NCBI GenBank assembly: GCA_937874275.1
Contig: CALNAU010000099.1
Span: 1 to 21,320, forward strand
Reading direction: 5' to 3'
Source: an uncultured Clostridia bacterium
GTDB taxonomy: Bacteria > Bacillota > Clostridia > Christensenellales > Aristaeellaceae
DNA: 21,320 bases
Positions within the stretch are counted from its first letter, which is position 1, and each line of letters begins with the position of its first letter. Of this stretch, positions 1 to 6,666 are shown one piece after another. The notes beneath the pieces are model-generated. The model did not search any database, was not told the origin of the DNA, and was given only the letters and a program-made list of their open reading frames with translations. A program made the position numbers and the translations under genes.

Positions 1-15
1 AAAGATTACAAAATC

Positions 16-44
16 TTTACAAAACGCCCGGTTCGGGGTATGCT
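16..44 (+). promoter_or_regulatory. Sigma-A-type promoter of the division cluster
   Basis: A -35 element TTTACA (16-21) and a -10 element TATGCT (39-44) are separated by exactly 17 bases, and lie about 40 bases before the start of the first gene. An in-frame ATG at 40 falls inside this -10, so it would not be on the transcript; this supports the downstream start at 85. The match is good but not perfect. Confidence 0.55.
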
Positions 45-84
45 AAAGGCCGAAACCGGGGGCCACCCGGACGCCGGAGGATCG

Positions 85-1656
85 ATGTCAGACTGGACGC
101 CTACACAGCCGCCGCCGAGCGACGAACAGGAGCAGTTTTTCCAGGGCCAGCAGGGGTTTGCCCCCCCGCCAGGCCCTTATTCGCCTGCACAGCCGGGCCC
201 GGGCTTTGAGGATGATGGGGATTTCTTTACCCCGGCGCGCCGCATGGGCGCACAGTCTCCCCGCCCCGCGCAGCCGCCGCAGGCCGCCGTCCCGCCGCCC
301 TATCAGGGGCCGCTGGAGATGCCGCATAATCCCTTTGACCAGTTCCCCCAAATGCCGCTAAGCCCAGGGGGCACCGGGCACCATGTGCCGCCGGGCAATC
401 CGCCGCCCACCGGGCAGGAGCTGCCCGACCGCGTGCCCTATCAGGCGCCGCCCAGGCAGCGCAGCATGATGATTTACCTCTATTTGGGGCTGGCCGCGCT
501 GGTGGTGGTATTGGGTGTGATGGGCATCACCCAGCTGCTCAACAACAAGGAGCCGCGCACCGCGGTGGTCACCATCTCCGAGCAGGGCAACACCTACTCC
601 GGCAGCGCCATCATCGTGCGCGACGAGACGGTGTTTACCCAGGAGGGTGTATCGGACATCCGCTATACCGCGGAGGAAAACGCCGTGGTTTCCCGCGGCG
701 ACCCGGTGTGCACCGTGTACACCACCGGCTTCAGCGGCAGGGAATTAACCCAGCTGCAGACCTACCGCAAGCAGATCAAGGAATACCTCAAGATTTTGCA
801 GGGCGAGAGCAACGCGCCCGACACCAAGCTGCAGCTGCTGGACACCACCATCTTCGACCGCGCGGTGGAGACCCGCGCGGTGATTCAGGGCATGCACGGC
901 AACCTGCTCAACCAGGAAGGCCTGCTCAAGGAGGCCATTTCCTCCCGCTACAGCTATATGAAGCAGAAGTATCCCGACGATACCAAGCTCACCCGCCTCT
1001 ACGACAACGAGAGCAACCAGCTGCAGCGCATCGAGACCTGGACCAAGCAATACAATGCCACCGACAACGGCATCGTCAGTTTCTACACCGATGGGTTTGA
1101 AGGCGCGCTGAACATGAACAGCTACGAGGGCTACAGCCCCCAGGAAGTGCGCGACATGTACAACGGCAAGGTGCCTACCGCCTTTGTGCGCGACAAGAAC
1201 ACCGATGACGTGTACCGCCTGGTGCGCCCCTATGAGTGGGCGGTGCTGATGCTGGCCGACGACCACGCATGGAACCCGGCCATCGGAGAGACCTACCAGA
1301 TTATGATTGAGAGCTTTGACAACACCACGGTGTCCGCCAAGGTATCCAGCGTCACCCGCGCGGGCGGCGACCTGCTGGTGCGGCTCACGGTCAACTCCCC
1401 CGTGGACCCGGTGCTCAACATCCGCTCCTGCCACGTGCAGTTGTCCACCTCCACCATCACCTACGCGGTGCCCAACTCGGCCATCGTCAGCAAGGACGGA
1501 GTAATCGGCGTGGTGGTGCAGTTCCGCGAGGGGATGTTCATCGTACCGGTGGTGCGCGTATCCAGCGACCCCACCCAGACCTATGTGGTGCCGGTCAACC
1601 CCGGCCACCTGTATGAGGGGCTTAGCGTGCAGCTGTTCCCCGACCAGCAGCGCTGA
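85..1656 (+). CDS. HlyD-like single-pass membrane protein next to sepF
   Basis: The protein has 523 residues. Residues 1-127 are a proline/glutamine-rich, low-complexity region with no signal peptide. One membrane helix follows at about 128-152 (MMIYLYLGLAALVVVLGVMG). The rest, about 370 residues, lies outside the membrane and resembles a HlyD/membrane-fusion adaptor: a beta-rich part, a coiled-coil hairpin at about 220-340, then a second beta-rich part. Proteins of this type commonly sit just before sepF in Clostridia, so a role in division or envelope assembly is inferred; no export substrate is known and no ABC partner is present. The start at 85 was chosen over ATG 40 because GGAGG lies 5 bases upstream and ATG 40 overlaps the -10 box. 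The membrane and adaptor calls are fairly sure; the function is not. Confidence 0.75.
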   Translation: MSDWTPTQPPPSDEQEQFFQGQQGFAPPPGPYSPAQPGPGFEDDGDFFTPARRMGAQSPRPAQPPQAAVPPPYQGPLEMPHNPFDQFPQMPLSPGGTGHHVPPGNPPPTGQELPDRVPYQAPPRQRSMMIYLYLGLAALVVVLGVMGITQLLNNKEPRTAVVTISEQGNTYSGSAIIVRDETVFTQEGVSDIRYTAEENAVVSRGDPVCTVYTTGFSGRELTQLQTYRKQIKEYLKILQGESNAPDTKLQLLDTTIFDRAVETRAVIQGMHGNLLNQEGLLKEAISSRYSYMKQKYPDDTKLTRLYDNESNQLQRIETWTKQYNATDNGIVSFYTDGFEGALNMNSYEGYSPQEVRDMYNGKVPTAFVRDKNTDDVYRLVRPYEWAVLMLADDHAWNPAIGETYQIMIESFDNTTVSAKVSSVTRAGGDLLVRLTVNSPVDPVLNIRSCHVQLSTSTITYAVPNSAIVSKDGVIGVVVQFREGMFIVPVVRVSSDPTQTYVVPVNPGHLYEGLSVQLFPDQQR

Positions 1657-1689
1657 CAGCCCGCGGGCTCGTCCGCCACCCCCGTTTGC

Positions 1690-1718
1690 TTGCATTTATG
1701 CGGCATTGCCCCTATAAT
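1690..1718 (+). promoter_or_regulatory. Promoter of sepF
   Basis: A perfect -10 TATAAT (1713-1718) is preceded at 17 bases by TTGCAT (1690-1695), a half-matching -35. It sits about 54 bases before the sepF start, in the 115-base gap after the preceding gene. No intrinsic terminator is visible in this gap, so sepF may be read both from this promoter and by read-through. Confidence 0.65.
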
Positions 1719-1771
1719 AACGGCAACATTTCGTAAGCCGCTGCGCCCCGTGGCGCCGAGGAGGAAACAGG

Positions 1772-2836
1772 ATGGATTTTCGCTCAATGCTCGACCAGGT
1801 TAAGTCTGCCTTCGTAATCGGGAAGAACAACCCCTTCCTGCACGGCCGGCAGAACAGCCGCGGCGAGGAACAGGGCTACCGGGAGGAGCCTGTCTACCAG
1901 GCGCCCCAGCAGGCCTATGCCCAGGGCAACCCCGGCTACCAGGCCTACCAGCCGCCCTATCAGCAGGCCGCGGCCCCCTATCAGCCGGAAGCCTATGGCC
2001 AGCAGCCCGATCCATTCCAGCAGCCCTACGCCCCCCCGCAGCAGCAGCCCTACGCGTATCAGCCGCCGGAGGCGCAGCAGCCCGTGTGGCAGCAGCCTGC
2101 CCCCCAGCAAAGCTATCAGGCGCCGGCACAGCAGCCGCAGCAGCCCACCTTCCAAACACAGATTCAGCCCGACCCCTTCCGCGCGGAGAGCGGGCGCAAC
2201 CGGCGCTCCCAGCAGCACCAGGCTGCTCAGCAGCCTGCGCCGCAGGCCCCCTACGCTCCGCCCCAACAGGCGGAGAACGTGGTGCCCTTCCCCGGTGTGC
2301 AGCAGCAGCCGGAAAGCGCCGGTGTGGACGCCTATGTGATCAACGTGTTTAACATCAACACCTGCCGCCAGGCCATGAGCTGCCTGCGCAAGGGCCAGTG
2401 CACGCTGATTGTGATGGACCAGCTGATAGACAAGGCGGAGATTCGCCGCTATGTGGACATGCTGACCGGCGCCTGCTACGCGCTGAACGGCACCATGACG
2501 CGGCTGTCGGCCAAAATCGGCTTCTATATCATGGCCCCCGCGGGCATGACCGTCTATACCGACCCCACCACCTCCAACGCCAACGCCCAGCCCAAGCCGC
2601 AGCAGACGCCGCTGTACCACGCGCCCGCCATGCCTGGCAGCGCCCCACAGCGCGCGAGCGATTTTTCGGCCCAGGGCCCCTATGGCGCCGTACCGCAGAT
2701 GAACTTCTCCGCCCATCAGGCCGAGCCGCAGCAGCAGCCCGCGGCGCCTCAGCAGGACGCCTATCAGAATTGGCAGCCCGAGGCCGCGCAGGCACAATCC
2801 CCCTACACACAGGAGCAGCAGCGCTACGCGCAATAA
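1772..2836 (+). CDS. sepF: SepF, FtsZ membrane anchor, with very long low-complexity arms
   Basis: SepF ties FtsZ filaments to the membrane and arranges the Z-ring. The conserved core lies at about residues 184-263, with the hydrophobic strand DAYVINVF, the LRKGQCTLIVMDQL strand-turn-strand, and the dimer-helix motif LTGACYALNG. The N-terminal 18 residues (MDFRSMLDQVKSAFVIGK) can form the expected amphipathic membrane helix. Between them is a linker of about 165 residues built from Tyr-Gln-Pro-rich units, and after the core is a further tail of about 90 residues of similar composition. The total of 354 residues is more than twice the usual 150 or so. The start has a perfect AGGAGG (1759-1764) 7 bases upstream. 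It sits between a HlyD-like gene and divIVA, the expected division context, although ylmE, ylmG and ylmH are missing. Confidence 0.95.
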   Translation: MDFRSMLDQVKSAFVIGKNNPFLHGRQNSRGEEQGYREEPVYQAPQQAYAQGNPGYQAYQPPYQQAAAPYQPEAYGQQPDPFQQPYAPPQQQPYAYQPPEAQQPVWQQPAPQQSYQAPAQQPQQPTFQTQIQPDPFRAESGRNRRSQQHQAAQQPAPQAPYAPPQQAENVVPFPGVQQQPESAGVDAYVINVFNINTCRQAMSCLRKGQCTLIVMDQLIDKAEIRRYVDMLTGACYALNGTMTRLSAKIGFYIMAPAGMTVYTDPTTSNANAQPKPQQTPLYHAPAMPGSAPQRASDFSAQGPYGAVPQMNFSAHQAEPQQQPAAPQQDAYQNWQPEAAQAQSPYTQEQQRYAQ

Positions 2837-2962
2837 CCCCTCAGCAGGGCGAATGTGTGGCGCGTAGCTTGGCCACGGCGGTTTTTCTGTTATCGCCAAA
2901 CCGAAAAAGCATAACCATCAACGCGTTGACGACTGATTTGAGTAGATAAAGGAGAGACAGTT

Positions 2963-3499
2963 ATGGCAATCACGGTCACGATGATAGAGGAAAAAGAGTT
3001 TAAGACCAAAGTCCGCGGCTACGACCCGGTGGAGGTGGACGAGTTTCTGGACGCCATCTGCGATGAGATGGTGGACATGCAAAACACCATCCAGACGCTG
3101 CGCGAGCAGCTGAAGCAAAAGAGCGAGCAGAGCGCCTCGTTCGCGCCTCTGCCCGTGCCCCCGGTGGCCCCGGCCCCCATCCCCGCCATCTCCTCCATGA
3201 CCGGCATGAAGGATGACGAGGACAGCATCCCCGCGGACATCGAGACCGCGCAGAAGCTGCTGGCCGATACCCAGAAGGCCTGTGACAAGGCGCTGGCCGA
3301 CGCGCAAAAGCGCGCCGAAACCATCCTCAAGGAAGCCGAGGACCTGGTGCCCGACCCTGAGCTGATTGACCTGGAGGCCGAGCGCGACAAGGTGCGCGAG
3401 GAGATTGAGAAGCTGAAGGCCGATGCCATGAGCTTCCGCAAGCGCTTCCAGTCCATGCTGCGCGACCAGAACGACATTCTGGAAACGGATCTGTTCTGA
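2963..3499 (+). CDS. divIVA: DivIVA-domain protein
   Basis: DivIVA proteins bind curved membrane at septa and poles and recruit other factors. The N-terminal lipid-binding domain is clear: FKTKVRGYDPVEVDEFL at residues 13-29. Position 17, which is phenylalanine in Bacillus DivIVA and inserts in the membrane, is valine here, while Arg18-Gly19-Tyr20-Asp21 are kept. Coiled coil follows at about 30-52. A proline/alanine-rich linker (about 57-75) separates it from a second coiled coil (about 88-165). At 178 residues it is near the family length. AAGGAG lies upstream of ATG 2963 with good spacing. It is the third gene of the division cluster. In Clostridia there are several DivIVA paralogs, so it could serve the septum or another membrane-shape task. 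Confidence 0.9.
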   Translation: MAITVTMIEEKEFKTKVRGYDPVEVDEFLDAICDEMVDMQNTIQTLREQLKQKSEQSASFAPLPVPPVAPAPIPAISSMTGMKDDEDSIPADIETAQKLLADTQKACDKALADAQKRAETILKEAEDLVPDPELIDLEAERDKVREEIEKLKADAMSFRKRFQSMLRDQNDILETDLF

Positions 3500-4374
3500 T
3501 GCTGCTCGGCGCGTTGGAGGCCGGCGGCACCAAGATGGTGATGGGGCTGGCGGACAGCGAGGGGCGCATCCTCAAGCAGGAGGCGTGCCCCACCCGCTTG
3601 CCCGAGGAAACGCTGGGCGACATCCTGGCGTTTTTTGAGGGCGAGAAAATCGACGCCCTGGGCATTGCCACCTTTGGCCCGGTGGATTTGCGGCCGGATT
3701 CCCCCACCTATGGCAACATCACCAACACCCCCAAGCTGGCCTGGCGCAACTTTCCGCTGTACGCGCGGCTGAAGGAGGCGCTGGGCGTGCCCTGCGCCAT
3801 CGATACCGACGTTAACGGCGCGGTGCTGGCCGAGGCCGAGCTGGGCGCCGGCGAGGGGCTCAAAAACTGTGTCTACTTCACCGTGGGCACCGGCATCGGC
3901 GGCGGCGTGCTCAGCGGCGGCCAGCTGGTGCATGGGCTTATTCACCCGGAGTGGGGCCACGTCATCATGAACCGCCACCCGGAGGATCCCCTGCAGCGCG
4001 GTGTGTGCCCTTACCACGAGCATTGCGTGGAAGGCTATGCCTGCGGCCCCGCCATGCAGGCGCGCTGGGCGATGCCCGCGCAGGAGCTGCCCGACGATCA
4101 CCGCGGCTGGGCGCTGGAGGCGCATTATCTGGCGCAGCTGTGCGTGGACGCCATGATGACCGTATCGCCCGAGCGCATCATATTGGGCGGCGGCGTGATG
4201 CACCACGAAGCGCTCTACCCCATGGTGCGCAAAGCAGTCACCGGCATGCTGGGCGGCTACCTGGCCAGCCCCGCGCTCAACGATATGGACAGCTACATCG
4301 TGGCGCCCCGGCTGTACCCGGATTCCGGCCTGGTGGGCGCGGCGCTGCTGGCCAAACAGGCATTGGGCCGATAA
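3499..4374 (+). CDS. ROK-family sugar kinase, zinc-type fructokinase
   Basis: The 291-residue protein phosphorylates a hexose, most likely fructose, with ATP in the cytoplasm. The ROK ATP-binding motif EAGGTK is at residues 7-12, the catalytic aspartate is D104 in DTDVNGA, and TVGTGIGGG at 128-136 is the second phosphate loop. The structural zinc ligands are all present: His154 (EWGH) and C170-x2-H173-x2-C176. This combination matches the ScrK/GmuE (YdhR) branch rather than glucokinase or the NagC-type repressors, and no DNA-binding domain is present. The ATG shares one base with the divIVA stop (TGATG), so translation is probably coupled. No sugar transporter or sucrase lies nearby. An intrinsic terminator follows, making this the last gene of the division transcript. 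Confidence 0.9.
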   Translation: MLLGALEAGGTKMVMGLADSEGRILKQEACPTRLPEETLGDILAFFEGEKIDALGIATFGPVDLRPDSPTYGNITNTPKLAWRNFPLYARLKEALGVPCAIDTDVNGAVLAEAELGAGEGLKNCVYFTVGTGIGGGVLSGGQLVHGLIHPEWGHVIMNRHPEDPLQRGVCPYHEHCVEGYACGPAMQARWAMPAQELPDDHRGWALEAHYLAQLCVDAMMTVSPERIILGGGVMHHEALYPMVRKAVTGMLGGYLASPALNDMDSYIVAPRLYPDSGLVGAALLAKQALGR

Positions 4375-4395
4375 CAAAAGGAATGTTCATCATGC

Positions 4396-4434
4396 ACCCG
4401 TCCACATCATTGGGCGGGTATTTTTTGTTTGTTT
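4396..4434 (+). terminator. Intrinsic terminator after the ROK kinase
   Basis: A 9-bp stem (ACCCGTCCA at 4396-4404 with TGGGCGGGT at 4411-4419, one G-U pair) with a 6-base loop is followed by six T's and then GTTTGTTT. It ends the division/kinase transcript. The rest of the gap to the next gene, 4435-4513, holds a small CGGG/CCCG hairpin (4467-4480) and no promoter that I find convincing. Confidence 0.9.
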
Positions 4435-4513
4435 AGGATTCGACAAAAATGGATATATCATGGTTGCGGGTATTTGCCCGAGAGAATCACATCAGACAAA
4501 GGAGTCTTTTTTT

Positions 4514-5074
4514 ATGTTGAAAATCGGTATCATTCTGGGCAGCACCAGGCCCGGACGCAATGGCGAGGCAGTCGCCAAGTGGGTGCTGGAGCAGGCCAAC
4601 AAGCGCGGGGATGCGCAGTACGAGCTGGTGGATGTGGCAGCGTTTGACCTGCCGCTGCTAAACGAGGCGGTGCCGCCCAGCTACGGCCAGTACGAGCATG
4701 AGCACACCAAGGCCTGGTCGGCCGAGATTGCCAAGTATGACGGCTATGTGCTGGTGACCCCGGAGTACAACCACGCGCCCGGCGCCGCGCTCAAAAACGC
4801 GCTGGACTACCTGTACAACGAATGGAACGACAAGGCCGTCGGCTTTGTGGGCTATGGCAGCGCGGGCGGCGTGCGCGCGGTGGAGCAGCTGCGCCTGGTC
4901 ACCGCCGAGCTGCAGATGGCGGGCGTGCGCAACCAGGTGATGCTCAGCCTGTTCACGGACTTTGAAAACTTCTCCGCCTTCAAGCCCATGGCGCATCAGG
5001 AGAAGAGCCTGGGCGCTATGCTGGACCAGCTGGTGCGGTGGAGCACGGCGCTCAAGCCCTTGCGCGCTGTGTAA
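4514..5074 (+). CDS. NAD(P)H-dependent FMN reductase, flavodoxin-like
   Basis: The 186-residue protein is a cytoplasmic flavoprotein of the FMN_red family (flavodoxin fold), which moves electrons from NAD(P)H to FMN, quinones, azo dyes or metals. The phosphate-binding loop GSTRPGRNG is at residues 9-17, the flavin-ring motif PEYNH at 83-87, and the third conserved segment GYGSAGGVRAVEQLR at 113-127. Its length is typical. The start at 4514 has AAAGGAG (4498-4504) 9 bases upstream; an in-frame ATG at 4460 lacks a ribosome binding site. It is flanked by hairpins on both sides and so appears to be a single-gene unit. The physiological substrate cannot be told from sequence. Confidence 0.9.
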   Translation: MLKIGIILGSTRPGRNGEAVAKWVLEQANKRGDAQYELVDVAAFDLPLLNEAVPPSYGQYEHEHTKAWSAEIAKYDGYVLVTPEYNHAPGAALKNALDYLYNEWNDKAVGFVGYGSAGGVRAVEQLRLVTAELQMAGVRNQVMLSLFTDFENFSAFKPMAHQEKSLGAMLDQLVRWSTALKPLRAV

Positions 5075-5104
5075 ATATACGCATTCGTCACACAACACTT
5101 TCAC

Positions 5105-5134
5105 AAGGCCGTCCCCGTTTATGGGGGCGGCCTT
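5105..5134 (+). terminator. Strong hairpin after the FMN reductase, without a T-run
   Basis: A 12-bp stem (AAGGCCGTCCCC at 5105-5116 with GGGGGCGGCCTT at 5123-5134, one G-U pair) closes a 6-base loop. It lies 30 bases after the stop codon, where a terminator is expected, but no T-run follows on either strand. It may terminate weakly, need a factor, or protect the 3' end of the mRNA. Confidence 0.6.
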
Positions 5135-5167
5135 GGCCGTAGGTCGCCTTCCCGCGTTTGAAAATAT

Positions 5168-5195
5168 TTGACATTATATGTAGTCCTGCTATAAT
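5168..5195 (+). promoter_or_regulatory. Consensus promoter of the Mrp operon
   Basis: A perfect -35 TTGACA (5168-5173) and a perfect -10 TATAAT (5190-5195) are 16 bases apart, and the -10 is extended by TGC (5187-5189). It is the only strong promoter seen for the ten-gene transcript. The start point is expected at about 5202, giving a leader of about 48 bases. Confidence 0.92.
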
Positions 5196-5200
5196 TCTTG

Positions 5201-5217
5201 CGTATGAGCCCCATACG
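5201..5217 (+). promoter_or_regulatory. Inverted repeat at the predicted Mrp transcript start
   Basis: CGTATG (5201-5206) and CATACG (5212-5217) form a perfect 6-bp inverted repeat around a 5-base AGCCC loop, exactly where transcription should begin. A further CATAC lies at about 5221. It could fold as a 5'-terminal mRNA hairpin that slows decay, or be a repressor operator just after the promoter. Which of these holds cannot be decided from the sequence. Confidence 0.5.
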
Positions 5218-5249
5218 ACTCATACCAATTATTCCGAAAGGGTGTTAGT

Positions 5250-5753
5250 GTGCTCGCTGTCGCTCTTTTTTTCTTGTGGATTGTTTTCAACGGCCGCTTC
5301 ACGTGGGAGCTGGTCGCCTTTGGCGTGGTCATCGCGGTGGTGTTGAGCTGGTTTACACAAAAGTTTGTGGCGCCGGACCTTACGCTGCGCAAGCAATGGG
5401 GCGTCGCCAAGCGCCTGCCCGGCTACCTGCGCTTTGCCTGGCTGCTGGTCAAGGAAATTGTGTTGGCCAACTTTGCCGTGATGCGGATGATTCTGTCCGA
5501 CCGGGATATTGTGGTACCCAAGCTGGCGGTGTTCAAAACCGCGCTGAAGACCCGGCCCGCCCGCGTGGTGCTGGCCGACTGCATCACCCTGACGCCGGGC
5601 ACCATCACCGTACATTTGGCCGATGACGAGTACCTGGTGCACTGCCTGGATGAGAGCCTGGAAGAGGGCCTGCACGACAGCGCCTTTGAGCGCCGTCTCA
5701 TCAAGATGGAAGAAAGCTGGGCGCAGGAGGAGGGGCAGCATGACCCTGCATAA
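5250..5753 (+). CDS. mrpE: MrpE, cation/proton antiporter subunit E
   Basis: MrpE is a small membrane subunit needed for assembly of the Mrp antiporter. The 167-residue protein has two N-terminal helices (about 2-14 and 17-36), a third membrane-associated stretch at about 62-82, and the family's soluble C-terminal domain with ITLTPGT (112-118) and HCLD (131-134). It starts with GTG at 5250, preceded by AAAGGG; no better in-frame start is present after the promoter. It is the first gene of the operon, matching MbhA in archaeal hydrogenase operons but not Bacillus, where mrpE is fifth. Its 3' end overlaps mrpF by 14 bases. Confidence 0.9.
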   Translation: MLAVALFFLWIVFNGRFTWELVAFGVVIAVVLSWFTQKFVAPDLTLRKQWGVAKRLPGYLRFAWLLVKEIVLANFAVMRMILSDRDIVVPKLAVFKTALKTRPARVVLADCITLTPGTITVHLADDEYLVHCLDESLEEGLHDSAFERRLIKMEESWAQEEGQHDPA

Positions 5754-6060
5754 CGCCTACAGCGTGCTGTATATCGGCGCCCTGTCCGTGCTGATGGTGC
5801 TGGTGGTGGCATGCTTTATCCGTGCCATCAAGGGGCCCTCCATCGCCGACCGCATTGTGGCCATCAACATGATTGGCACCCAGACGCTCATCATGATTGG
5901 TCTGGTGGCCCTGCTGATTGGCGAAGGGTATCTCACCGACGTGGCCCTCATCTACGCCATGATCAGCTTCCTGGCAGTGGTGGTGCTGTGCAAGGTGTAC
6001 ATGGGCGTGTTTCTGGAGCGCCGCGCCCGCGAGCAGGAGGAGGAGCAACGGCATGCTTGA
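5740..6060 (+). CDS. mrpF: MrpF, cation/proton antiporter subunit F
   Basis: The 106-residue protein has three membrane helices. The conserved loop GPSIADRIVAIN (about 32-43) includes Asp37, the counterpart of the acidic residue important in Bacillus MrpF. It ends in a charged, glutamate-rich tail (REQEEEQRHA) of the kind often seen at the cytoplasmic end. The ATG at 5740 follows AGGAGGAGGGG with good spacing and overlaps the end of mrpE by 14 bases. An upstream in-frame ATG at 5623 was not used because it would encode a charged stretch unlike the family and would lie deep inside mrpE. It corresponds to MbhB. Confidence 0.92.
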   Translation: MTLHNAYSVLYIGALSVLMVLVVACFIRAIKGPSIADRIVAINMIGTQTLIMIGLVALLIGEGYLTDVALIYAMISFLAVVVLCKVYMGVFLERRAREQEEEQRHA

Positions 6061-6403
6061 CTGGCTGCGCTTTATCCTGACCGCCGGGCTACTGGTCAGC
6101 GGGCTGATAATCCTCATCACCGCCGTGATGGGCGTATACAAATTTGACTACGTTTTGAACCGCATGCACGCGGCCGCCATGGGCGACACGCTGGGCCTGC
6201 TGTTTTGCCTGCTGGCGCTGATTGTCAGTGCGCCGGATTGGACCACGGCGCTCAAGCTGTTGCTCATCATCTGCTTCCTGTGGGTGGCAAGCCCCGTCAG
6301 CAGCCACCTGATTGCGCGCCTGGAGGTTACCATCAACCCGCGCTGGCAGCAGCTGCCACCGCCGCCGGGCAAGGATGAAAAGGAAGAGGAGGTACAGCCG
6401 TGA
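6053..6403 (+). CDS. mrpG: MrpG, cation/proton antiporter subunit G
   Basis: The 116-residue protein is a three-helix subunit of the Mrp complex and corresponds to MbhC. The family signature lies after the first helix: FDYVLNRMHAAAMGDTLG at about 31-48, equivalent to the usual D-x-x-x-R-x-H-A-x3-x-D-T-L-G. A proline-rich and then acidic tail (PPPPGKDEKEEE) ends the protein. It overlaps mrpF by 8 bases and the next gene by 4 bases (GTGA), so the three are almost certainly translated together. Confidence 0.92.
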   Translation: MLDWLRFILTAGLLVSGLIILITAVMGVYKFDYVLNRMHAAAMGDTLGLLFCLLALIVSAPDWTTALKLLLIICFLWVASPVSSHLIARLEVTINPRWQQLPPPPGKDEKEEEVQP

Positions 6404-6666
6404 GCTTTGTCAAGATTGCCCTGCTGGGCATGCTCATCGTGTGCGCGCTGGGCGTCAGCTTTACGCGCAACCTGCTTACCTCGCTCATTGTCTACATGGC
6501 CTATAGCCTGATGATGGCCGTGATCTGGATGCTGTTGGAGAGCCCGGACCTGGCCATCACCGAGGCCGCGGTGGGCGCCGGCATCACCAGCGTGCTGTTT
6601 TTTGTAACGCTTAAGAAAATCCACGCCATCAAAGGAGACAAAGACCATGAGCAAGCGCAGAAGTGA
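6400..6666 (+). CDS. MbhD-like subunit (DUF4040; part of MrpA C-terminus)
   Basis: This 88-residue, three-helix protein carries the MrpA/MbhD signature ESPDLAITEAAVGAG (47-61), with the conserved acidic Glu55 in the middle helix. In Bacillus the same domain is fused to the end of MrpA; in archaeal Mbh and Mbs complexes it is the separate subunit MbhD/MbsD, as here. It starts with GTG at 6400, overlapping the mrpG stop as GTGA, after GAGGAGGT. The next gene begins 20 bases before its stop. In solved Mbh/Mrp structures this subunit helps link proton and sodium pathways, so it is likely required for function. Confidence 0.85.
   Translation: MSFVKIALLGMLIVCALGVSFTRNLLTSLIVYMAYSLMMAVIWMLLESPDLAITEAAVGAGITSVLFFVTLKKIHAIKGDKDHEQAQK

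Noticed and set aside
40..84. Upstream ATG 40 as start of the HlyD-like gene
   Set aside because: It overlaps the predicted -10 box and has no ribosome binding site; ATG 85 follows GGAGG.
1658..1669. Palindrome AGCCCGCGGGCT after the HlyD-like gene
   Set aside because: It has no loop and no T-run, so is not a terminator; in GC-rich DNA a 12-base palindrome alone is weak evidence for a site.
2857..2890. Possible terminator between sepF and divIVA
   Set aside because: GTGGC/GCCAC is only 5 bp with a 10-base loop, and the T's start six bases after the stem; too weak to call.
1784..2899. Long minus-strand open frame of 371 codons across sepF
   Set aside because: It mirrors the Q/P-rich sepF arms, giving a leucine/glycine/arginine-rich translation with no family signal, while the + strand has a clear SepF core and ribosome binding site.
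2926..2950. Promoter for divIVA using TTGACG
   Set aside because: The -35 is good but no -10-like hexamer lies at 16-18 bases; TAGATA is only 11 bases away.
3019..4377. Minus-strand open frame of 452 codons across divIVA and the ROK kinase
   Set aside because: It spans two recognisable + strand genes and is rich in His, Gln and Ala; a typical shadow in GC-rich DNA.
4435..4513. FMN riboswitch or other leader element before the FMN reductase
   Set aside because: Only a 4-bp hairpin (4467-4480) is present and the leader is far too short for an FMN riboswitch.
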